Assembly (NCBI GenBank): GCA_945877995.1
Contig: CAMDXD010000107.1
Location: forward strand, 1-10,693
Direction of reading: 5' to 3'
DNA: 10,693 nucleotides
From: Bordetella parapertussis
GTDB lineage: Bacteria; Pseudomonadota; Gammaproteobacteria; Burkholderiales; CAIKXV01
Shown here: piece after piece, positions 5,111 through 10,693 of the stretch
Numbering within the stretch: position 1 is the stretch's first letter
Layout: each line of letters starts with the position of its first letter
Notes under the pieces: model-generated
The model's database searches: none
What the model was told of the DNA's origin: nothing
The model's input: only the letters and a program-made list of their open reading frames with translations
Translations under genes and position numbers: made by a program

Positions 5111-6598
5111 CTACATCAGCGCCGCAGGCGCCGCAGCCGCAGTCGCAGGTGGTGCCAGCGGCAGCCGGCTCACCCGCCCCGCGAGCCAGACCAGCAACAG
5201 CACGGGCAGGCCGAGCAGTGCCGTGCCGGTGAAGAACCAGCCATAGCCGACCTGATCGACCGCCCAGCCCGAGAAGCCGGCGAGGAACTTCGGCAGCAGC
5301 AGCATGAGGGACGTGAACAGCGCGTACTGGGTGGCCGAGTAGGAGACATTGGTCAGGCCGGAAAGGTAAGCAATGAACGCCGAGGAAGCGATACCGGCGG
5401 ACAGGTTGTCGGCCGAGACGATCCAGATCAGCGCGGTCAGGTCGTGGCCGCGCCCCGCCAGCCAGGCGAACATCAGATTGGTCACTGCCGACAGGAAGGC
5501 GCCGAGGAACAGCACGCGCGTGACGCCGAGCTTCATCGCCATCACGCCGCCGAGGCCGACGCCGGCGAGCGTCATGATCAGCCCGTACACCTTCGACACC
5601 GCCGCCACCTCGTCCTTGGTGAAGCCCATGTCGCGGTAGAACGGGTTGGCCATCACGCCCATCACGACATCGGAGATCCGGTAAACCGAGATCAGCGCCA
5701 GAATCAACAGCGCATGCCAACGGTAGCGCACGATGAAGTCGACGAACGGATTCACCGCCGCTCCATGCAGCCAGGCCGCGAAACGCGCGAGCCAGCGCGG
5801 ATAGCGCAGCGCCAGGCGCTCGGCCATCGCACGTTCCGCTTCGGCGGCACCGGGCAGCGGCCGCGCCGCCGGTTCAGGCGACAGCAGCACGGTGACAACG
5901 CCGACCAGCATCGACGCCGCCATCACGAGGTAGGCCATCATCCACGGCGACTGCTCGTAGGTCGCCTCGCTCGGATCGAAACGCGCGGCCACCCATAACA
6001 CGCCGGCACCGGCCCAGATCATCGCCAGCCGATAGCCGGTCTGGTAGGCCGCGGCCATCGCAGCCTGCCGCTCGACCCCGGCCGATTCGATGCGATACGC
6101 ATCGAGCGCGATGTCCTGAGTGGCAGACGCGAAGGCGAGCAGCAGCGCGAACAGGATCAGCGGCTGCAGCGCCTGCTGCGGATCGGATAGCGCCATGCCG
6201 CACAGCGCGCCGATGATCGTCGCCTGCGCCAGCAGCAGCCAGCTGCGGCGGCGCCCGAAGCGGCGCGTGAGGAGCGGGATCGGCAGACGGTCGACCAGTG
6301 GCGCCCACGCCCACTTGAAGGCATAGGCGAGCGCGACCCAGCTCAGGAAGCCGATGGTCGTGCGGTCGATGCCCGCTTCGCGCAGCCAGAACGACAGCGT
6401 GCCGAACACCAGCAGCAGCGGCAGGCCGGCCGAGAAGCCGAGCAGCAACATCCGCGCGACCGGCGGTTCGCCATAGACCCTGGCGGCGTCGACCCAGCCG
6501 CGCCAGCCCGGACGTGGCGGCTGCGGGGATGGCGCCGCCGGCAACGGGGCGGGCCCGGTCGCGCCCACGACGCCTCCGCTGCGCCCGGCCTCACTCAT
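5111..6598 (-). CDS. ampG: AmpG-family muropeptide permease (MFS)
   Basis: A 495-residue inner-membrane transporter close in length to E. coli AmpG (491). AmpG imports anhydromuropeptides for peptidoglycan recycling and indirectly controls ampC beta-lactamase induction. A Pro/Gly-rich cytoplasmic N-terminus (about 1-45) precedes about 12-14 hydrophobic segments. AmpG-type motifs seen: LLLGFSAGLPLLLVFGTLS (51-69), TIGFLSWVALAYAFKWAWAP (about 80-100) followed by LVDRLPIPLL, the basic loop GRRRSWLLLAQ, ASATQDIALDAYRIE, GYRLAMIWAG, MGFTKDEVAAVSKVYGL and SYSATQYALFTSL. It starts four bases after the exonuclease III stop codon with only a weak GGTGA ribosome site inside that gene's end, so translational coupling is likely. 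Other AmpG-like MFS proteins (siderophore or acetyl-CoA transporters) are less probable given these motifs. Confidence 0.9.
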   Translation of the reverse strand: MSEAGRSGGVVGATGPAPLPAAPSPQPPRPGWRGWVDAARVYGEPPVARMLLLGFSAGLPLLLVFGTLSFWLREAGIDRTTIGFLSWVALAYAFKWAWAPLVDRLPIPLLTRRFGRRRSWLLLAQATIIGALCGMALSDPQQALQPLILFALLLAFASATQDIALDAYRIESAGVERQAAMAAAYQTGYRLAMIWAGAGVLWVAARFDPSEATYEQSPWMMAYLVMAASMLVGVVTVLLSPEPAARPLPGAAEAERAMAERLALRYPRWLARFAAWLHGAAVNPFVDFIVRYRWHALLILALISVYRISDVVMGVMANPFYRDMGFTKDEVAAVSKVYGLIMTLAGVGLGGVMAMKLGVTRVLFLGAFLSAVTNLMFAWLAGRGHDLTALIWIVSADNLSAGIASSAFIAYLSGLTNVSYSATQYALFTSLMLLLPKFLAGFSGWAVDQVGYGWFFTGTALLGLPVLLLVWLAGRVSRLPLAPPATAAAAPAALM

Positions 6599-6602
6599 CG
6601 GG

Positions 6603-7379
6603 TCACCATTCGATGTCGTAGTCGATGGTCAGCGGCGCATGGTCGGAGAAGCGCTCTTCCTTGTAGATCGATGCACGCACCGCGCACTGCGCGACCCCGG
6701 GCGTGGCAATCTGGTAATCGATGCGCCAGCCGACGTTCTTCGCCCAGGATTGCCCGCGGTTGGACCACCACGTGTACTGCTCCGGGCGATCGTCGACCCT
6801 GCGGAACACGTCCACCCAGCCATGCTGATCGAAGACATCGGTCAGCCACGCACGCTCTTCGGGAAGGAAACCGGAATTCTTCTGGTTGCTGCGCCAGTTC
6901 TTCAGGTCGATCGCCTGATGCGCGATGTTCCAGTCGCCGCACAGGATGAACTGGCGCTGCTCGGCGCGCAGCCTCAGCAGCGCCGGCATGAACTGCGCGA
7001 GGAACGAGAACTTCGCGGCCTGCCGGTGTGGTCCGGCCGACCCGGAAGGCAGGTAGAGCGACACGATGGAGAGATCGCCATAATCGCAGCGCAGGAAACG
7101 ACCTTCGCAGTCGATCTCGGGAATACCCAGCCCTTCGATGACACGGTCAGGTGGACGACGTGAATAGATCGCCACGCCGCTGTAACCGCGCTTCTGCGCA
7201 CAGTGAAACGTCGCGGACCACCCATTCGGTGCGGTCAGACTTGCATCGAGATCGCACACCTGGGCCTTCACTTCCTGAAGGCAGACGATGTCGGCGCGGC
7301 TGCGCGGCATCCATTCGAAGAAGCCCTTCGCGGCGGCGGAACGGATTCCGTTGACGTTGGCAGTGGTCAGGCGAAGCAT
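6603..7379 (-). CDS. xth: Exonuclease III-family AP endonuclease
   Basis: A 258-residue DNA-repair enzyme of the exonuclease III / endonuclease-exonuclease-phosphatase family, which cleaves DNA 5' to abasic sites. Motifs: ANVNGIRSAAAKGF (7-20), LQEVKAQ (34-40) with metal ligand Glu36, SLYLPSG (107-113) with catalytic Tyr109, CGDWNIAHQAIDLKNW (147-162) with Asp149 and Asn151, WWSNRGQSWAKNVGWRIDY (204-222) and SDHAPL (245-250) with Asp246 and His247. It resembles Neisseria NApe more than E. coli XthA; the Gly170 before FLPEER fits the NApe type as I recall it. The chosen start is ATG 7377-7379 (MLRLTTANVNG), the family's usual N-terminus. An in-frame ATG at 7472 would add 31 residues of non-family sequence. 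No strong Shine-Dalgarno precedes the chosen start. ampG follows after four bases. Confidence 0.95.
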   Translation of the reverse strand: MLRLTTANVNGIRSAAAKGFFEWMPRSRADIVCLQEVKAQVCDLDASLTAPNGWSATFHCAQKRGYSGVAIYSRRPPDRVIEGLGIPEIDCEGRFLRCDYGDLSIVSLYLPSGSAGPHRQAAKFSFLAQFMPALLRLRAEQRQFILCGDWNIAHQAIDLKNWRSNQKNSGFLPEERAWLTDVFDQHGWVDVFRRVDDRPEQYTWWSNRGQSWAKNVGWRIDYQIATPGVAQCAVRASIYKEERFSDHAPLTIDYDIEW

Positions 7380-7462
7380 GAGATTATGATCAACAAGGTC
7401 CGGGATCGTGGAAGCGTTTGCATTTGCATCTTTTTGCAGGTGCCTTCGGCACGAAATTCGCT

Positions 7463-7492
7463 TTGAATCCATCCCGTGCGGGTAGGTAGCAT
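7463..7492 (+). promoter_or_regulatory. Candidate pyrE promoter
   Basis: TTGAAT (7463-7468), an 18-base spacer and TAGCAT (7487-7492) each match the sigma-70 consensus at four of six positions. Transcription would begin near 7499, leaving a leader of about 100 bases. Confidence 0.3.
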
Positions 7493-7559
7493 CTGTCCAA
7501 GTCCTTCCTGACGCCGAAAAACACTCCGAGTTTACCGGGTGCCTCGGCGCGCAACCCAG

Positions 7560-7583
7560 GATTCCCTCGAACGAATCATTTTT
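7560..7583 (+). terminator. Attenuator-like hairpin plus T-tract in the pyrE leader
   Basis: GATTC (7560-7564) and GAATC (7573-7577) form a short stem followed by ATTTTT (7578-7583), 17 bases before the pyrE ATG. Upstream, CCGAG/CTCGG (7527-7531 and 7544-7548) and GGGTGC/GCAACCC (around 7538-7557) overlap, so they could pair alternatively. The stem is weak. Attenuation regulates E. coli pyrE, but there is no proof that it does so here. Confidence 0.3.
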
Positions 7584-7600
7584 CTCTGTCCCACTGATCG

Positions 7601-8242
7601 ATGAACAGTTACCGCAAACAGTTCGTCACCTTCGCAACAGAATGCCAAGCCTTACGTTTTGGTCACTTTGTGACAAAGGCAGGCAGGGATTCGCCGTATT
7701 TCTTCGACGCCGGGCTGTTCAACGACGGCGCAGCCCTCGGCAGGCTGACCGAACTGTATGCATCGACGATCCTCGAATCGGGCATCCGGTTCGACATGCT
7801 TTACGGGCCGGCGTACAAGGGCATCCCGCTGGTGGCTGGCGTCGCGATCGCACTGGCCCGGCGCGGCCACAACTTCCCGTACGCGTTCAACCGCAAGGAG
7901 ATCAAGGACCACGGCGAAGGTGGATCGATCATAGGCGCACGCCTGAAAGGTGCGGTACTGATCATCGACGACGTGATCTCCGCTGGCACGTCGGTGCGTG
8001 AGTCGCTGACCCACATCGTCGCAGGCAGCGCCCGCGCGGCGGGCGTGATCATCGCCCTCGACCGGATGGAGCGCGGCACCGGCGCGCTGTCAGCGGTGGA
8101 GGAAGTACGAAGCCAGATGGGGCTGCCGGTGGTGAGCATCGCGAACCTGGATGACATCGTCGACTACCTGTCGAACGATCCCATGATGTCGGCCTCCCTG
8201 GCCGCCGTCGAGAGATACCGTGCCCTGTATGGGAGCAGATAG
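7601..8242 (+). CDS. pyrE: Orotate phosphoribosyltransferase
   Basis: A 213-residue enzyme, the same length as E. coli PyrE, converting orotate and PRPP to orotidine 5'-monophosphate in de novo pyrimidine synthesis; it normally works as a cytoplasmic dimer. Seen in order: RFGHFVTKAGRDSPYFFDAG (19-38), the orotate-side N-terminal region; GPAYKGIPL (69-77); the flexible catalytic loop FNRKEIKDHGEGG (96-108) with its Lys residues; and the PRPP-binding signature VLIIDDVISAGTSVRES (119-135). The ATG at 7601 gives the standard N-terminus, though no clear Shine-Dalgarno lies upstream. Its stop codon directly abuts the ATG of the next gene, so the two are probably cotranscribed. Confidence 0.97.
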   Translation: MNSYRKQFVTFATECQALRFGHFVTKAGRDSPYFFDAGLFNDGAALGRLTELYASTILESGIRFDMLYGPAYKGIPLVAGVAIALARRGHNFPYAFNRKEIKDHGEGGSIIGARLKGAVLIIDDVISAGTSVRESLTHIVAGSARAAGVIIALDRMERGTGALSAVEEVRSQMGLPVVSIANLDDIVDYLSNDPMMSASLAAVERYRALYGSR

Positions 8243-8914
8243 ATGCCTCGCATGTTCAACCTGCTGCCGGCCCTTGCCTGCAGCCTGATGCTCGGATCAT
8301 CGATCCCCGGACTCGTCGCGGCCGCCTCGCCGCCCGTCAGCAAGACGAGCGGGATCATCTGCTGGAGCGACAGCAATGGCCGCCAGGTGGGCTGCGGCTA
8401 CACCGTGCCGCCCGAGTTCGCCAACAACCCGACGCGGGAACTCAATCCCCGCGGCATCACGATCAGGAAGAGCGACGCGGCCCTCAGCGCCGAAGCCCTG
8501 CGCCTCAAGCAGGAAGAAGACACCCGCCGGAGGGCCGAGGAACAGGAACGGGCTGCGCAGCGCAAGCGCGACGAGGCCCTGCTGAATTCTTACACCAGCG
8601 AGCGCGAGATCGATGCCCGCCGCGACCGCGACATCGGCCAGCTAGACCTCACCATCCTGGGCCTCGAGACCTACCTGAAGCAGATGCGCTCGAGCGAAAC
8701 CGATGCCCGACGCCGCCTCGACACGGCCCAGAAGTCCGGCAAGCCGGTGCCTCAGCAACTCACCGACGACGTCGTCCGGATTTCCAGTGAAACCGCCGAC
8801 ACCGAACGCAACATTTCCCAGCGCCGCAGCGAGCAGGAATCCCTGCGCGCCAAGTACAACGACCTGCGGCTGCGCTATCTCGAACTGACCCGGCGCGAGA
8901 CGCCACCGAAATGA
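8243..8914 (+). CDS. Secreted coiled-coil protein cotranscribed with pyrE (DUF4124-like N-terminus)
   Basis: A 223-residue protein of unknown function. Residues 1-28 look like a Sec signal peptide ending in VAAA, so the product is probably periplasmic. A small domain follows with IICWSDSNGRQVGCGYTVPPEF (38-59, first part ICWSDSNGRQVGC): Cys40 and Cys51 could form a disulfide, and the pattern recalls DUF4124-type beta domains. Residues about 82-215 are charged, Arg/Glu/Gln-rich and predicted to be helical coiled coil. The ATG immediately follows the pyrE stop, with GGAG (8232-8235) inside pyrE as ribosome site. Proteins of this kind beside pyrE are, from memory, common in Burkholderiales, but no role is established. 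LPALAC near the N-terminus is not a good lipobox. Confidence 0.85.
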   Translation: MPRMFNLLPALACSLMLGSSIPGLVAAASPPVSKTSGIICWSDSNGRQVGCGYTVPPEFANNPTRELNPRGITIRKSDAALSAEALRLKQEEDTRRRAEEQERAAQRKRDEALLNSYTSEREIDARRDRDIGQLDLTILGLETYLKQMRSSETDARRRLDTAQKSGKPVPQQLTDDVVRISSETADTERNISQRRSEQESLRAKYNDLRLRYLELTRRETPPK

Positions 8915-8917
8915 TCG

Positions 8918-8935
8918 GCCGCGCCAGCCGGCGGC
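8918..8935. terminator. Weak hairpin between convergent genes
   Basis: GCCGC (8918-8922) pairs with GCGGC (8931-8935) across an eight-base loop, in the 24-bp gap between the pyrE-linked gene and the hydrolase. No T-tract is present. It is plausible as a shared terminator by position only. Confidence 0.25.
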
Positions 8936-8938
8936 AGG

Positions 8939-10111
8939 TCATCCGGCAATGGCACGCCCCTTGACCAGCCGGTCCGCGAGCCAGTCCGCCACGAACGTGG
9001 CGCCCAGGATGCGATTGTCGCCCTGGCAGTGTTCGCTGCCGCCTTCTTCTGCACCGAACACATGCAGCGTCTTGTCCGTCGCGCCGACGGCGGCGAACAG
9101 CCTGCGCGCATAGTCGACCGGCACGATGGTGTCGTTCTCGCCGTGCACGCACAGGAACGGGCACGCGATGCGCTCCGCGACGCCGGCCAGCCGGAACTGC
9201 TCGAGTTTCTTCATCGCCGCATCCATGTCGGGCACGCCGAGGACCCAGAGCAGGTGGAAGTACGGCGCCGACACCCGCGTGCCGCCGCTCTCGATCTCGC
9301 GGCGGCGACGGACCCACGACTCGTGGTAATCGAAATGACCGCCCCAGGCCACGCAGGCAGCAAACCGCGGGTCCATGGCGGCCGCGCGCGGTGCGTAATA
9401 GCCACCCATGCTGATGCCCATGATCGCAATCCGCGCGGGATCGACATCCGGGCGCTGGGCGACGTAGTCGAACGCAGCGCCAGCAGGCACTTCGGAATCG
9501 TAGCGTCCGGTGATGCCCTGCAGCCGCAATGCCTCGCCCTGCCCGGGGCCGTCGATCGCCAGCGTGTTGATGCCGCGTTCAGCCAGCGCGACGCCGCCGT
9601 AGAGAATGCCGACTTCCTTGGTGCCGTCGAGGCCGTTGAAGAAGACGACGGTAGGTGCCGGCTTCCCAGCGGTGCCTTCGGCGGGCATGAACCACGCGGG
9701 CAGCGTCGTGCCTTCGTAGGGAATGCTGACCCGCTCCGCGCGCGGATGGCGCCGCTTCATGCCTTCGGCGAAGTTCGACAGGCAGCTGCCGTAGACCTGC
9801 AGCTTGCGCTCGCCCATGTGCAGGTAGCGCTCGCCGTAACCGAAATAGGTCGCTGCATGCAGGAAGTACGTGCCGGCGGTCAGCTCATGGCCGAGCGCTG
9901 CCTGCGCACGTGCGCGCGCCTCCATCTTCCCGCCCATGGCCGCCCATTCCTCGCACCAGGCTTCGTTGTCGCCGATGCGCTCGCTCAACCGCTGGCCGAC
10001 CTGGTCGATCTCGCCCATCGCGGCGGCGCCGAACGGGATCATCTCGATCGCGGACATCACGCCCTGCGACCACATGAACTGGGACGGGAAGTACTGGAAC
10101 CAGTGCGACAT
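8939..10111 (-). CDS. Alpha/beta hydrolase, 2,6-dihydroxypseudooxynicotine hydrolase/Ayg1-like
   Basis: A 390-residue alpha/beta hydrolase with a long helical N-terminal domain (about 1-125), as in 2,6-dihydroxypseudooxynicotine hydrolase and fungal Ayg1, enzymes that hydrolyse C-C bonds next to a ketone; FrsA-like proteins share the architecture. The catalytic triad is visible: Ser234 in the nucleophile elbow GISMGGYY (232-239), Asp327 in GENDTIVP (324-331) and His361 in EGGSEHCQGDN (356-366). The oxyanion region is VVFFNGLDGTKE (155-166), and IDGPGQGEA (186-194) is typical of this subgroup. No signal peptide is seen, so it is cytoplasmic. The ATG has AGGAG five bases upstream (10117-10121). 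It lies 71 bp after a Bug receptor gene on the same strand, suggesting uptake and cleavage of one compound. An esterase or dienelactone-hydrolase-like role is the main alternative. Confidence 0.9.
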   Translation of the reverse strand: MSHWFQYFPSQFMWSQGVMSAIEMIPFGAAAMGEIDQVGQRLSERIGDNEAWCEEWAAMGGKMEARARAQAALGHELTAGTYFLHAATYFGYGERYLHMGERKLQVYGSCLSNFAEGMKRRHPRAERVSIPYEGTTLPAWFMPAEGTAGKPAPTVVFFNGLDGTKEVGILYGGVALAERGINTLAIDGPGQGEALRLQGITGRYDSEVPAGAAFDYVAQRPDVDPARIAIMGISMGGYYAPRAAAMDPRFAACVAWGGHFDYHESWVRRRREIESGGTRVSAPYFHLLWVLGVPDMDAAMKKLEQFRLAGVAERIACPFLCVHGENDTIVPVDYARRLFAAVGATDKTLHVFGAEEGGSEHCQGDNRILGATFVADWLADRLVKGRAIAG

Positions 10112-10182
10112 ATGAACTCCTGGGGAAGCAGGCGATGCGAGGGGTGGCGCGCGAGCCGGCAGGGACAGCAGCGACGCCAGCG

Positions 10183-10693
10183 TCAGCCGCCCTCGCCCTT
10201 GATGCCCGCCTCGCGGATGAGCTTGCCGTAGAAATCGAAGTCCTCGCGCATGCGGCGGGCCAGGCGCGCCGGATCGGCGTTGGTGATGCCCATGCCCTGC
10301 TGCGCCCAGATCTCGCGCACCTCGGGCAGGCCGAGTATGCGCACCACCTGCGCGTTCAACCGCCCGACCACCTCCCTGGGCGTGCCGCCTGGTGCGAAGA
10401 TGCCATGCCAGCCGGTCGCCTCGTAGCCGGGTACGCCACCCTCGGCCATCGTCGGCACATCGGGCAGCAACGGGTCGCGCTGCCCGGCGGTGACGGCGAG
10501 CACGCGCAGCTTGCCGGCGCGAATCTGCGGCTGGATCACCGCGAGACTGTAGAACATGAAATCGATCCGTCCCGCGATCAGGTCGGTGACGCCCGGCGGT
10601 CCGCCCTTGTACGGCACGTGCAGCAGCCGGACCTTGCCCTGCCGCTGGAACAGTTCACCCGCGAGGTGGAAGCCGCTGCCGGTGCCGGACGAG
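10183..10693 (-). CDS. Bug-family substrate-binding protein, N-terminus off the window
   Basis: The C-terminal 170 residues of a Bug/TctC-type periplasmic receptor; the frame is open to the right edge, so the start and signal peptide are not seen. Landmarks: SSGTGSGFHLAGELF at the visible N-terminal end, LLHVPYKGGPPGVTDLIAGR, GKLRVLAVT, LPDVPTMAEGGVPGYE and GIFAPGGTPREVVGRLN. The translation extends upstream of the internal GTG at 10617, which is only the Val of the VPYKG motif and not a start. It lies upstream of the alpha/beta hydrolase with a 71-bp gap, probably in one operon. Its sequence differs from both other Bug proteins here. Confidence 0.92.
   Translation of the reverse strand, partial: SSGTGSGFHLAGELFQRQGKVRLLHVPYKGGPPGVTDLIAGRIDFMFYSLAVIQPQIRAGKLRVLAVTAGQRDPLLPDVPTMAEGGVPGYEATGWHGIFAPGGTPREVVGRLNAQVVRILGLPEVREIWAQQGMGITNADPARLARRMREDFDFYGKLIREAGIKGEGG

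Larger units (their letters stand above)
7380..7600. promoter_or_regulatory. Divergent xth-pyrE intergenic region
   Basis: The longest gene-free stretch here (221 bp), more A+T-rich than its surroundings. It holds repeated TTTGCA/TTGCA units (7418-7439), a small hairpin GTGCC-TTC-GGCAC (7440-7452), a candidate pyrE promoter and a possible attenuator before pyrE. A 26-codon frame (7386-7466) exists but has no ribosome site and is not called. Confidence 0.55.

Noticed and set aside
5019..5720. Upstream extension of the second Bug frame into ampG
   Set aside because: It overlaps ampG in another frame. The ATG at 5018 has AGGAGG upstream and leads directly into a signal peptide.
4254..5998. Long plus-strand frames opposite the second Bug gene and ampG
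   Set aside because: Low-complexity Arg/His/Gln-rich translations with no motifs; shadows of the minus-strand genes.
7386..7466. 26-codon frame as a pyrE leader peptide
   Set aside because: It has no ribosome site, ends well before the candidate attenuator, and lacks a codon pattern linked to pyrimidine sensing.
8270..8284. LPALAC as a lipoprotein signal in the pyrE-linked protein
   Set aside because: Position -3 is Ala, not Leu/Val/Ile as the lipobox needs, and the Cys is at residue 13, too early. The hydrophobic stretch continues to a normal AXA-type site.
10173..10184. Dyad GACGC-CA-GCGTC at the end of the third Bug gene
   Set aside because: The spacer is too short for a stable RNA loop, it overlaps the stop codon, and it has no T-tract; probably chance in G+C-rich DNA.
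1..10693. CRISPR array, insertion sequence, tRNA attachment site or defence genes
   Set aside because: Checked by eye; no regularly spaced repeats, transposase or integrase motifs, tRNA-like sequence or defence-type domains were found.

Overview
The window reads as a high-G+C Betaproteobacterium, most likely Burkholderiales. Three Bug-type tricarboxylate-transporter receptors in under 11 kb, a Neisseria-type exonuclease III / AP endonuclease beside an AmpG permease, and pyrE followed by a small secreted coiled-coil protein all fit that group. The genus cannot be fixed from sequence alone.

Left (1-3953): a leftward gene set encodes a class II aldolase/adducin-fold protein, a fumarylacetoacetate-hydrolase-fold enzyme and a two-domain VOC (extradiol-dioxygenase-like) protein that runs off the left edge. 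Diverging from it is a Bug periplasmic solute receptor (2904-3953). The enzyme folds are those of meta-cleavage catabolism of an aromatic or heteroaromatic acid, and the divergent receptor may bind the substrate. The 141-bp divergent region carries short tandem repeats and dyads. The aldolase-FAH gap carries a strong predicted RNA hairpin directly upstream of the FAH ribosome binding site.

Middle (3954-8914): a second Bug receptor, an AmpG-family muropeptide permease and exonuclease III lie on the minus strand. Across a 221-bp divergent region, pyrE and an abutting gene for a secreted coiled-coil protein lie on the plus strand. Apart from the Bug gene, this block looks like housekeeping chromosome (DNA repair, peptidoglycan recycling, pyrimidine synthesis).

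Right (8915-10693): a leftward pair consists of a third Bug receptor, whose N-terminus is off the right edge, followed by an alpha/beta hydrolase resembling 2,6-dihydroxypseudooxynicotine hydrolase / Ayg1 C-C bond hydrolases. This looks like a second small uptake-plus-catabolism module.

I see no tRNA, rRNA, CRISPR array, insertion sequence, integrase or defence system. All gene-free gaps are under 300 bp, and the largest (7380-7600) is described below. The most novel candidates are the aldolase-FAH-VOC catabolic set with its unusual VOC protein and structured leader, and the Bug-hydrolase pair.
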